NCBI RefSeq assembly: GCF_031585635.1
Contig: NZ_CP134196.1
Span: 1,116,001 to 1,180,000 of the forward strand
Direction: 5' to 3'
Source of the DNA: Paraburkholderia sp. FT54
GTDB lineage: Bacteria > Pseudomonadota > Gammaproteobacteria > Burkholderiales > Burkholderiaceae
DNA: 64,000 nt
Positions 29,028 through 37,396 of this stretch are shown one piece after another (position 1 is the first letter of the stretch; each line of letters starts with the position of its first letter). A program made the translations under genes and the position numbers. The notes under the pieces are model-generated. The model was given only the letters and a program-made list of their open reading frames with translations, had not been told where the DNA came from and did no database searches.

Positions 29028-29948
29028 CTAGAGAATGTGAAGCCAGGCGAGCAGCGTGATGACTGAGAACAGTGTGGTCATCGAGATGACGCCGCTCACG
29101 ACCGCTTTTTCGACATCGTATTCAACTGCGAGCACGTAAGCGCTCTTCGCGGTCGGCACGGCGGCGCACACCACAGCGGCGACGGTTGCCGTGCGATCGA
29201 GCTCCGCCGCGCGGCATAGCACGAACACGACGAGCGGCACGATCGCCAGCTTGAGCACGGTCAGTAGCGCATAGAGCCTCAGACGTTGGCGCAGTTCGCT
29301 CAGCGTCAGATCAAGCCCGATCGAGAAAAGCGCACAAGGAGTCAACGCTTCGCCCAGAATCTTGAGAAACGACGTGACCGGTCCCGGCAACGTCACGCCG
29401 ACGATCGACCAGGTCACTCCGCAGATTGTCGCAAGGATAACCGGGTTGGTCGCGATCTGCCGGATCAGTGCCGCCCCGCGTAAGCTGCGCGAGGCGTCGG
29501 GTCGATCGATTTCGAGGAGCACGACCAACACCGGAAAGATGACTGCGCCGACGAATACCGTCGCGATGGCCGCCGCGAGCACCCCGGGCTGGCCGAGTAG
29601 AGTCTTCAGTATCGGCAGCGCGACGAAACCGGTGTTGGTCATCGAAACAGCGGCGGCAAGCATCGCGCTCTTTCGCACGCTGGCTCCGCGCGCGATGCGC
29701 TCGAATATCATCACGGCCGCAAAGCAGAACATCGAACCGCCGCCGAATGCGGCAACGAAGCGCCAGTCGAGCAGCGAGTGAAGCGTCTCGTCCGCGATCG
29801 TCAGAAACACTAGCGCTGGCATCGCGACGTAATAGGCGAAGCGCATCAGCGGCGCGGCCAATTCCCGCGGTATGTATCCGGAGACGCCGGCAAGCCACCC
29901 CGCCAGGATGATCGCGAAGATCGGAAGTATGGTGCCGGCGAGATGCAT
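29028..29948 (-). CDS. AEC-family permease (auxin efflux carrier/malonate-type)
   Basis: The start at 29948 has GGGAGGTCCTT immediately before it, giving 306 residues. Ten predicted helices lie in two halves, beginning LAGTILPIFAIILAGWLAGV. Cross-over motifs are SMTNTGFVALPILKTLLGQP and ALTPCALFSIGLDLTLSELR, conserved in the AEC/MdcF carrier group. Family members export or import organic acids such as malonate or amino-acid-like solutes. Substrate unknown, single gene, with a divergent partner 381 bases away. Confidence 0.9.
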   Translation of the reverse strand: MHLAGTILPIFAIILAGWLAGVSGYIPRELAAPLMRFAYYVAMPALVFLTIADETLHSLLDWRFVAAFGGGSMFCFAAVMIFERIARGASVRKSAMLAAAVSMTNTGFVALPILKTLLGQPGVLAAAIATVFVGAVIFPVLVVLLEIDRPDASRSLRGAALIRQIATNPVILATICGVTWSIVGVTLPGPVTSFLKILGEALTPCALFSIGLDLTLSELRQRLRLYALLTVLKLAIVPLVVFVLCRAAELDRTATVAAVVCAAVPTAKSAYVLAVEYDVEKAVVSGVISMTTLFSVITLLAWLHIL

Positions 29949-30329
29949 AAGGACCTCCCGTGACGATCGGACGGTCAGGCGCGCGGACGCCTGCCCGTGA
30001 ATGAACGCCATTATCCGTGAAAGCCCCGCGCGACGCCGGTTGAGGTCGGTGGCGGTGGGCTCACGCAGTGGCCGGCCAGCTATGGACGTTCGACCGCCGT
30101 TGCGGCCGGCTGTGACCTGGTTCGTGCCTGGTTCAAATCACTTGCCTTCGAAACATGGACCAATTGGCGCTCTCGGCCACAACGCAGCGCATGTGGTCGC
30201 TTGCAAGAAAATTTATTTGTCGCGCAATGGAATAGTTGCGCGCTGGTTATGTTTACGTATGGCGACGCAGCCTGGTCGCGGCCGGCCAGCAGTCCGACCA
30301 TGTGCTAGCTCATCAATCACGAGATCGCT
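29949..30329. other. divergent intergenic region
   Basis: 381 bases between the AEC permease (minus) and the cytochrome gene (plus). An AT-rich patch around 30205-30235 (AAGAAAATTTATTTG) is a plausible promoter for the plus-strand operon. No gene is seen. Confidence 0.45.
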
Positions 30330-30923
30330 TTGATTCACACAACGATTCAACCCGCCTGGGTCCGCATCACCCACTGGATTAACGCGCTCGCTGTCGTATT
30401 GATGGTGATGAGCGGCTGGCAGATCTATGACGCCTCGCCGCTCTTTCCAGCTTTACAGTTTCCTTCCGCCATCACATTGGGCGGCTGGCTCGGCGGGGCC
30501 TTGCAATGGCATTTCGCGATCATGTGGATGCTAGTCGCGAATTTCCTCATCTACGTCGGGCTGAATATCGCGTCGGGACGTCTGCGCCGGAAACTGCTGC
30601 CCATCAGCTTCAAGTCGCTTGCAACCGATCTCGTCGCCGCACTGCGTGGCAGGCTCGGGCACGAGGACCTCACACGCTACAACGCGGTACAGAAATTCGC
30701 CTATCTCGTGGTCATCGTCGATATCGCGCTCGTGATCATGTCGGGACTGGCGATATGGAAGTCGGTGCAGTTCCCGCTGCTGCGCACGCTGATGGGTGGA
30801 TACGACAACGCGCGCGTCGTGCATTTCGTTGCAATGAGCGTGCTGGTGACGTTCTTCGTCGTGCACGTCGTCATGGTCGCGCTGGTGCCGCGCTCGCTGC
30901 TTCTGATGATTCGTGGACGGTAA
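30330..30923 (+). CDS. membrane cytochrome b subunit (molybdoenzyme partner)
   Basis: 197 residues starting at a TTG (MIHTTIQPAWVRITHWINAL). Four membrane helices carry haem-ligand histidines in RITHWINALAVVLMVMSG, ALQWHFAIMWMLVANFLIYV and ARVVHFVAMSVLVTFFVVHV, the pattern of the hydrogenase/formate dehydrogenase/thiosulfate reductase cytochrome b family. It ends 2 bases before the molybdoenzyme gene, so it is the likely quinone-side electron carrier for that enzyme. Confidence 0.88.
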   Translation: MIHTTIQPAWVRITHWINALAVVLMVMSGWQIYDASPLFPALQFPSAITLGGWLGGALQWHFAIMWMLVANFLIYVGLNIASGRLRRKLLPISFKSLATDLVAALRGRLGHEDLTRYNAVQKFAYLVVIVDIALVIMSGLAIWKSVQFPLLRTLMGGYDNARVVHFVAMSVLVTFFVVHVVMVALVPRSLLLMIRGR

Positions 30924-30925
30924 CC

Positions 30926-31717
30926 ATGACTTTTCGAAAGCGGGCTGCGAAGCCTGACACGTTTCTTCGGTCTCACGCTGAATCCATCATCAAGGATGCG
31001 CGCAGCGAACTGAAAAATCCGGCCCGCCGGCTGCTTGGCAAGCGGGTTCTCACGCTCGGCGGCATTGCGATGCTGTCCGGCTGCGATTTGTCCAATGACA
31101 AGTCGGTGAACACCATGCTGCGCAGAATGTCGTTCTTCAACGACGAGGTGCAAGCCCTGCTGTTCAATCCGCACGAGATGGCCCCGACCTATCCGGAGTC
31201 GATGATCACACGGCCGTTTCCGTTCAACGCGTTCTACGATATCGACGATGTGCCCGAAGTCGACACCGCTGCCTACCGGCTCCAGGTGAGCGGCCTCGCG
31301 AATGGCAAACGTGTCTGGACGCTCGACGAGCTGCGCGCGTTGCCGCAGGAAAGCCAGATCACGCGCCATATCTGCATTGAAGGATGGAGTGCGATCGGCC
31401 GATGGGGTGGCGTACGCTTCTCCGATTTCCTGAAGCGCACGGGCGCGGACCTCACGGCGAAGTACGTGTCGCTGCACTGCGCGGACAACTACTGGACCAG
31501 TATCGACATGCCCACTGCACTGCACGCGCAGACGCTGCTTACGCTCACCTACGACGGTCAGGCGCTGCCACCTAAATACGGCTTCCCGATGAAGCTGCGT
31601 ATGCCGACCAAGCTCGGCTACAAGAATCCGAAGCATATCGTCGCAATCAGTGTGACGAACGAATTTCCCGGTGGTTACTGGGAGAACCAGGGCTATAACT
31701 GGTTCGGCGGTTCCTGA
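30926..31717 (+). CDS. Tat-exported molybdopterin oxidoreductase, sulfite oxidase/MsrP family lipoprotein
   Basis: 263 residues. The leader has an RR pair before RVLTLGGIAMLSGC, which combines a Tat-like signal with a lipobox Cys (residue about 53), so a folded, lipid-anchored periplasmic enzyme is expected. The catalytic domain (residues about 85-263) has YRLQVSGLANGKRVWTLDEL and ITRHICIEGWSAIGRWGGVR, where the Cys of HICIEGW is the expected Mo ligand. It ends FPGGYWENQGYNWFGGS. Related proteins use a membrane cytochrome b, supplied by the preceding gene. Substrate unknown. Confidence 0.9.
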   Translation: MTFRKRAAKPDTFLRSHAESIIKDARSELKNPARRLLGKRVLTLGGIAMLSGCDLSNDKSVNTMLRRMSFFNDEVQALLFNPHEMAPTYPESMITRPFPFNAFYDIDDVPEVDTAAYRLQVSGLANGKRVWTLDELRALPQESQITRHICIEGWSAIGRWGGVRFSDFLKRTGADLTAKYVSLHCADNYWTSIDMPTALHAQTLLTLTYDGQALPPKYGFPMKLRMPTKLGYKNPKHIVAISVTNEFPGGYWENQGYNWFGGS

Positions 31718-31762
31718 TGTGCACTAGTCCACTCGAAACTCAACAGTACTTATGGAGCATCC

Positions 31763-32377
31763 ATGTCAATCCGCTTGAAACTTGGCGTCACCCTCGCAAC
31801 GCTGACTTTTGCCAGTGTCGTGCTCGCTCAGACGCCTGCCGCCAAACCGTCGCGCATCCGCGGCGATATTGTCTCGCTCGACGGCGACGTCCTGAAGGTG
31901 CATCGTCGTAGCGGCGACACTGTGTCGATCGAGCTCAAACCGGCCGTTGCCGTGTCGGCGGTCAAGGCCATGCAGCTTTCGGACATCAAGCCCGGCTCCT
32001 TCGTCGGCACGGCCGCAACGACAGGCACTGACGGAAAGTTGACGGCCACCGAAGTGGTTGTCTTCCCCGAATCCGCACGCGGCTCGGGTGAAGGTCACTA
32101 CGCATGGGACCTCGGGCCGAACAGCACCATGACGAATGCGAATGTCGACACGGTTGTTCAGGGCACCAGCGGCCGGAATCTGAAGTTGTCGTACAAAGGC
32201 GGGAACAATGAGGTAACCGTACCGCCTAACGTACCCATCGTGACTTTCACGCCGGCCGCACGCACCGACCTGACCCCGGGCAAGAAGGTGTTTGTGGTCG
32301 CGACGGCCGCGGCGCAGGGTGCATTTGTCGCGCAGCGCGTGGTGGTCGAAAAGGATGGAGTCGCTCCGCCGATGTAG
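31763..32377 (+). CDS. exported DUF5666-like protein
   Basis: 204 residues with a signal peptide (MSIRLKLGVTLATLTFASVV, cut near VLA|QTP). The mature part repeats small beta-barrel elements: SRIRGDIVSLDGDVLKVHRR, DIKPGSFVGTAATTGTDGKL and LTPGKKVFVVATAAAQG. This resembles OB-like DUF5666 repeats found in periplasmic proteins. It follows the molybdoenzyme gene by 45 bases on the same strand and likely belongs to that operon. Function unknown. Confidence 0.75.
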   Translation: MSIRLKLGVTLATLTFASVVLAQTPAAKPSRIRGDIVSLDGDVLKVHRRSGDTVSIELKPAVAVSAVKAMQLSDIKPGSFVGTAATTGTDGKLTATEVVVFPESARGSGEGHYAWDLGPNSTMTNANVDTVVQGTSGRNLKLSYKGGNNEVTVPPNVPIVTFTPAARTDLTPGKKVFVVATAAAQGAFVAQRVVVEKDGVAPPM

Positions 32378-32709
32378 TCGACGGCGATCGTAAGTTGACC
32401 TGCCCGCTGCGGTAGCACGAGATCCGCGGCCAGGTGGTGCCGCCGAAAAGCAACTGACGCGACCACTGAAGCGGCATCCTGAGATCAGGTTCCCGGCGAG
32501 CTCAGAGATGAGCCGCGAGCAGCATCACCACGGCAGCGCCGACGCCGGGCGGCAGCAGCGCCAGCAGCGCTGGCGTCTGCCGCGGCGCGTCGATGGACGA
32601 GGGCAACAGCTTGTAGCGCAAGAGCGCGTGCTGGACATAGACCCCGGGCGAAAGCGGCCATTCATTGGGGGTAGCGTTCAGTCCGAGGTGGATCTCTCTA
32701 TCTGGCGCC
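32378..32709. other. convergent gap with possible gene remnant
   Basis: 332 bases between the DUF5666-like stop and the hpnJ stop. On the minus strand a 74-codon frame (32502-32726) overlaps the hpnJ end by 17 bases and ends in a hydrophobic segment (PALLALLPPGVGAAVVMLLA). It could be the decayed tail of a membrane protein once following hpnJ. I cannot name a parent family, so it is not called as a gene. Confidence 0.3.
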
Positions 32710-34131
32710 TCACACCTTGCGTGCACGAAGATATCTGAAGAACTCCGCGCCTTCCTGCAGCCGCCGCTTCATCATCTCCCAACTCATCAGCATTTCGCGG
32801 ACGATTTCCCAGATTTTCGACGGCCGGAAATAGAAGCGCTTATAGAACTCCTCGACGCCAAGGTAGATATCCTCGCGCGACAGGTGCGGATAGCCGATCG
32901 TGGAAGCCTGGGTGCCCGCGGAATTGACGAGGGTGATGACCTTGGTGTCATTGAGCCATCCATTTTCGACGGCCTGCTTGTGAAGGACCGTACCCGGATA
33001 AGGCGCGGCGAGCGACACCTGGATCGTATGGGGATTGATCTCTTTCGCGTACTCGATCGTCTTCTGTATCGTCTCGTGCGTCTCGCCGGGCAGGCCGAGG
33101 ATGAATGTGCCGTGAATCTTGATACCGAGCTTGCGGCAATCCTCACTGAACTGGCGCGCCATATCGGTGCGTAGGCCCTTTTTGACGTTCACGAGAATCT
33201 GGTCGTCGCCGGATTCATAGCCGACGAGCAAAAGCCGCAACCCGTTCTCTTTCATCACCTTGAGGGTGGAGTAGGGCACGTTCGCCTTCGCATTGCACGA
33301 CCACGTCACGCCTAACTTGCCAAGTCCGCGAGCGATCTCTTCGGCTCTCGGTCTCAGATCCGTGAAGGTGTCGTCGTCGAACATGATCTCTTTGATCTCG
33401 GGCATGTTGTCCCTGATCCATTTCACTTCTTCGAGGACGTTTTCGACCGAGCGCGTGCGATAGCGATGGCCGCCGACCGTATGCGGCCAGAGGCAGAAGG
33501 TGCACCTGGATTTGCAGCCGCGCCCCGTATAGAGCGACAGATAGGGATGCTTGAGGTAACCGCTGAAGTAATGCTCCGGCGTCAGGTCGCGCTTATAGAT
33601 GGGCGAGACGAACGGCAACTGGTCCATGTCTTCGAGAATGGGCCGGGCGTCGTTGTGCACGATTCCGCCATCGGGCAGGCGGTAGCTCAGGCCGAGAATC
33701 GATTCGAACGGGAGTCCCTGCGCAATTTCGCGACATGTGAAATCGAATTCTTCACGGCATACAAAATCGAGTGTATCGCTTGCCGTAAGCGAGCCGTGAG
33801 GGTCGACGGCCACTTTCGCTCCGATCATCCCGACGAGGATCGAGGGTTTGTGCTGCTTCAAGTGCTCCGCGAATTGAATGTCGGTCTGGAACGACGGTGA
33901 ACTCGTATGAATGATGACAAGTTCGTATTCCTGTGCAATGTCAAGCGTCGCTTCGAGCGACAGATCATCGGCGGGGGCATCCACGACTCGGCTTCCCTCG
34001 ACCAGCGCAGCGGGTTGGACGAGCCAAGTTGGATACCAGAACGATTTGATCTCGCGCTTCGTCTGGAAGCGGGAACCTGCGCCGCCATCGAAGCCTTCAT
34101 AGGAAGGCGCTTGCAGAAACAACGTTTTCAT
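32710..34131 (-). CDS. hpnJ: hopanoid B12-binding radical SAM protein HpnJ
   Basis: 473 residues from the ATG at 34131, with AGGG 6 bases upstream. It starts MKTLFLQAPSYEGFDGGAGS, characteristic of HpnJ. Residues about 1-140 are a cobalamin-binding-like domain. The radical SAM motif is Cys206-x3-Cys210-x2-Cys213 (GCKSRCTFC), followed by LLLVGYESGDDQILVNVKKG. HpnJ converts the glucosamine-type headgroup of bacteriohopanetetrol to the cyclitol ether by ring contraction. The partner genes hpnI and hpnK are not adjacent in this window. Confidence 0.9.
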   Translation of the reverse strand: MKTLFLQAPSYEGFDGGAGSRFQTKREIKSFWYPTWLVQPAALVEGSRVVDAPADDLSLEATLDIAQEYELVIIHTSSPSFQTDIQFAEHLKQHKPSILVGMIGAKVAVDPHGSLTASDTLDFVCREEFDFTCREIAQGLPFESILGLSYRLPDGGIVHNDARPILEDMDQLPFVSPIYKRDLTPEHYFSGYLKHPYLSLYTGRGCKSRCTFCLWPHTVGGHRYRTRSVENVLEEVKWIRDNMPEIKEIMFDDDTFTDLRPRAEEIARGLGKLGVTWSCNAKANVPYSTLKVMKENGLRLLLVGYESGDDQILVNVKKGLRTDMARQFSEDCRKLGIKIHGTFILGLPGETHETIQKTIEYAKEINPHTIQVSLAAPYPGTVLHKQAVENGWLNDTKVITLVNSAGTQASTIGYPHLSREDIYLGVEEFYKRFYFRPSKIWEIVREMLMSWEMMKRRLQEGAEFFRYLRARKV

Positions 34132-34707
34132 GAATTCCCTCGAAGAAAATCGTCCACGCGGGCCAGATGAGTTGTCCGCAGGGACTCGCCATGCATCGGC
34201 GATGTTCACGAATTATTTCGAAGCCTTCAAAAACATGACAATGCCGCGGGGGAGCGGTTTTCGATGCAGTCATCTCCCTGGATCTATCGGGACGCGTGGC
34301 GGGGGCCACATCATCATCCTCTTTGAGCCGCACGACAGACGACGCGAGGTGCCGAGGCGGTGGTTCTCACCGCGGAGCAGCGGCGGATTAAGAATACTAC
34401 GACTTGCGGTCTCGGCACCGCGAAAAATATGGACTATTGGGCCGCCGCTCGTGACAGGGAAATGACTTCGAACGGTGGGGTTAGTATTAACCCGATGTCG
34501 AACGTGTCGCATTCTCTGGCAGGCGCGATTCTTTCTGTACTATATTTTCCTGAATGGCTTTCCACCGCAGCGCGGGTTTGGCCGAGCCATCTTCTTTACG
34601 CGGCGTGCAGCGTCGCGCGCGGCAACCCGGATTACGGGGAATCCCTTGCGGTAATGCCACGGCGCGTGGGTTCACGGCGCCCGGTGTCCCAAGGTGGGAG
34701 GCGAGAT
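34132..34707. promoter_or_regulatory. 576-base divergent intergenic region
   Basis: Lies between hpnJ (minus) and a hypothetical gene (plus), with lower GC in 34375-34560. A dyad GGGTTA...TAACCC sits at about 34480-34494, and a promoter-like TACTATATTTT lies near 34538. The open frame running through it to 35049 has no protein-like character before 34708. Confidence 0.4.
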
Positions 34708-35049
34708 ATGGCGCTGGATCACGGCAATGGGGATGGCGTGCCGGTTGGCAACGGCCGGTATATCAGCCCGACCGAGTTTCTGCTGATGGCGGGCTTTTTA
34801 ACGTACCGGGCATCGCTCGCACCGATCGACGCCCGCGTGGCCGCCCGGCGTGTTGTGGACGCCGTGCTCGGCGCGGCCACGGCCCACGGATTCGCGTATG
34901 CGGACGCACTCGAATCGATGATGGCGAGCGCCGAAAAGTCAGCACGCGTGCGCAGGCTCGCAGAGCAGGCAACTGCTGCGGTCGGCGATACCGTCGCTTA
35001 TCTGCAAGTGATTCGCGGTGCCGGCGTTACGCTGGAGGCGGACCCCTGA
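34708..35049 (+). CDS. hypothetical protein, 113 residues
   Basis: The ATG at 34708 is preceded by GTGGGAGG 7 bases upstream, which fixes the start inside a longer open frame. The product MALDHGNGDGVPVGNGRYIS has an Ala-rich helical body (SLAPIDARVAARRVVDAVLG, DALESMMASAEKSARVRRLA) and no signal peptide. I do not recognise a family. The helical composition suggests a small soluble protein. Confidence 0.5.
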   Translation: MALDHGNGDGVPVGNGRYISPTEFLLMAGFLTYRASLAPIDARVAARRVVDAVLGAATAHGFAYADALESMMASAEKSARVRRLAEQATAAVGDTVAYLQVIRGAGVTLEADP

Positions 35050-35501
35050 ACGCGGGCGTCGGCGAATGTACGCGCATGAAGGCGGCGCGAGCCGATCATC
35101 CGGTTGGGAAGCGCGCCTTGAATCACCGAGGGCGTGAACGGCGGGAGTGGGTCCGACTGCGGACCACTACTCGTCCGCGCGTGACCCTTCGGGACATCGC
35201 GCGGTGGCGCTCACGCAGGTGTTTCACGAAAGCGTGAGCGTCAGGGTTCCACCTGCTCGGGCGCGGCTGTCAGGGTGTCGTCGCGCTCCGCGCATGGATT
35301 GGCGGCAGATGGATCCACCGCAATGACGTGCGTACGGGCGCAAACGTCGTCGGTGATCTCGCTATCAACCGCCAGCGTCAGACAGCCCAACACAAAGTTA
35401 TGACCGGCCTCGAGTCAACGAGGGAGCAAAACCCTGGCTCGTTTTCAACGAGCATTGTTCTTCTCGCACGTATGTAGGAGCTGCGCGTCGACCTGCATGC
35501 G
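35050..35501. other. intergenic, 452 bases
   Basis: No gene is supportable. A short perfect hairpin GCTCGTT-TTC-AACGAGC lies at 35437-35453 and might end a transcript, but it is followed only by ATTGTTCTT. The minus-strand membrane protein gene ends at 35502. Confidence 0.4.
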
Positions 35502-36224
35502 CTAACCGCGCCCGAAGTACTCGCCGGTTGAAATAACGTTCAGCACGCTCTTCTGTTTACAGTCCGCATGGGCTGCCGAATAGAAAATACGATAGTCACT
35601 CGCAGCAGAATAGGAATATACGTTGGGGTTATAACCTTCTCCACGATTCATCGTCACAAGGAGCGTCACGAATTTCCCCGGTTCGTCCGACTCGTAAGTC
35701 AGACATACATTGATCGACTCAGGCGGTGGTGCATCGATTGGTAGCTCGTTCCTGGCAAGCAGTGTTTCCCGCTGTCCGACAGATTTCTCGTCCGAAACAG
35801 CGTACGGCTTTTCGGAATTCAAAGCATCGTAGACGAGCACTTGCGCACGTCCAATCCTTCGCGTCGACACATTCAATATAGCCATGCCCATAACATGCGA
35901 TGAGGGCTGGTTCGGCAGATAGATGGCGGAAATCTGCGGGCTAAATAGTAGACCGTTTTTCCCTTTGAACGGATTTGAAAATTTATTATAGGTCTGATAG
36001 ACGGGAGCGTTGTAGACCGGTGCGTTGATGTCTCTGCCTGCAGCCACGCCGCCCGAGGAAGCAGACACGATGGCAGTCGTTTGCACGGTCTGTGCGGACG
36101 GATTCGATTCGCTACCTTTCAAAACGCCGACCAGCGCGGCGCCTATCGCGCCCGCTGCGGTAATACCGGCTGCCCAGAGCGCGATCCTGCTCGATTTGCT
36201 TTCCTGCTTCTCGGAGGCGGTCAT
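35502..36224 (-). CDS. membrane-anchored protein of unknown function
   Basis: 240 residues from the ATG at 36224 with GGGGAAAAAC before it; the upstream frame extension is not protein-like. A charged N-terminus (TASEKQESKSS) precedes a single membrane helix (RIALWAAGITAAGAIGAALV), so the rest (about 200 residues, periplasmic or cytosolic) is anchored. The distal part is beta-rich, with repeats of Asn/Pro/Tyr (INAPVYNAPVYQTYNKF) and two Cys. I do not recognise the family. Base composition is less GC-rich than flanking genes, a hint of acquisition. Confidence 0.6.
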   Translation of the reverse strand: MTASEKQESKSSRIALWAAGITAAGAIGAALVGVLKGSESNPSAQTVQTTAIVSASSGGVAAGRDINAPVYNAPVYQTYNKFSNPFKGKNGLLFSPQISAIYLPNQPSSHVMGMAILNVSTRRIGRAQVLVYDALNSEKPYAVSDEKSVGQRETLLARNELPIDAPPPESINVCLTYESDEPGKFVTLLVTMNRGEGYNPNVYSYSAASDYRIFYSAAHADCKQKSVLNVISTGEYFGRG

Positions 36225-36721
36225 GTTTTTCCCCGCTAAGGACACTGCCGTTCGTCGCCATTCAGAGTAGGCGAGTGAGCGCTGTTTACAAAGGGCGGCA
36301 CTCAACAAAACAACGGATGGGTGGAAGCAGGCGGCTGTGGGTCGCAAAACTGCGGCACGTTTTAGCTGATGACAGTTACTTCCAACGCGACTTATGGGGA
36401 GTAGTAAGCGACCGGTGCCCGGCGAGCGACCGTCGCATTCCAAATGGCCACCGCGAGTATCGCTGATCCGGGGACGGCCTGCCGTCGCCGATTTCCCGAG
36501 GCAACGGCTTTAGGCACTCGCGCGCTCGGTCACAGAAGAGGCGGCGTGGAGTCTTTGGATCAGCCGGTAGGTCGGTGCCGTGTCGATGGTCCATCGGTTG
36601 TATTCAGCGTATCGACTTGTCGGCATGGCGCGCCTCCGCGTTCCGTTATAAACAGCATTGAAAGCGGAGTCGGCTGCCACTCTGAATGACTCTTGCCGAG
36701 AACCCACGTCATGGACGTGCC
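36225..36721. other. intergenic, 497 bases
   Basis: Lies between two minus-strand genes of unknown function. Frames on either strand are short and interrupted. The minus-strand reading (…SLTTPHKSRWK then stop) looks like non-coding repeat-type DNA rather than a gene. No terminal inverted repeat was identified. Confidence 0.35.
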
Positions 36722-37153
36722 TTAGGAGCGCATGTGCATCAGCACCACGTCTGGCGTGCACTCGCGAGTGCCGTACTCCAGTTGAGCCGACGGCACGTAG
36801 AGTTGGTTCGCCTTCAGCTCGAGTCGGAACTTCCGGGTATGAGTATTCGGACGATAGCCTGAGGAGCACGTGACCGTCAGAAAATGTACGCCGGGTTCGA
36901 GCAGGACTTTCTGATTATCGTATTTGCCGCCAGGCACCGGCCTGCCGTCAACCTCTACGACATTAGACTTCCATGCGGTTTCAAGTTGGTTCTCACGCTT
37001 CTTCAGGAAGTCGAAGGTCAGCACTGAAGCGACCTGATTGGCGGCCTTCTCTGGGCCTTCGTACATCTTGACTGGCGTTGCCGATTGAGGACCGTAGAAA
37101 GTGCAGCCCGCAAGAAGCAACGTGGGAATGGCGAAGATACGTGGGAGTTTCAA
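36722..37153 (-). CDS. putative lipoprotein, 143 residues
   Basis: Signal peptide MKLPRIFAIPTLLLAGCTFY with lipobox LLAGC (Cys17). The mature protein has ENQLETAWKSNVVEVDGRPV, GVHFLTVTCSSGYRPNTHTR and KFRLELKANQLYVPSAQLEY, with beta-sandwich character and two further Cys (TCSSG, RECTPD). The pattern of a short beta domain stating a vector from constant to charged residues resembles small outer-membrane lipoproteins with a PEGA-like fold, but this is not certain. It lies in the same AT-richer islet as the preceding membrane protein. Confidence 0.65.
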   Translation of the reverse strand: MKLPRIFAIPTLLLAGCTFYGPQSATPVKMYEGPEKAANQVASVLTFDFLKKRENQLETAWKSNVVEVDGRPVPGGKYDNQKVLLEPGVHFLTVTCSSGYRPNTHTRKFRLELKANQLYVPSAQLEYGTRECTPDVVLMHMRS

Positions 37154-37396
37154 CTAAATGCTCCAGGTGGATGGTCAGCGGAATCGCCAACACTTAGAAA
37201 TGATGTCCGGGCGGGGGGTATCGGTCGACCATTCGATGGTGCACCGGTGGGCTATCAAACTGCTGGCGCTCCTGATCTGCCAAGCGCATCCAGAACGCTA
37301 CATTTGTATATATAACTTTGGATGGCGCCCTGCTATTCTGTTTGAATTGCACGCCGCCCTATCCGCGGACGGCGAATTTCCTGATCGAGCGTCGTC

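Noticed and set aside
30120..30150. GGTTCAAATCA resembling a tRNA T-arm
   Set aside because: No acceptor stem, D-arm or anticodon arm can be built around it.
36225..36721. Possible IS or repeat fragment between two unknown genes
   Set aside because: Short interrupted frames with no terminal repeats or transposase motifs that I can name.
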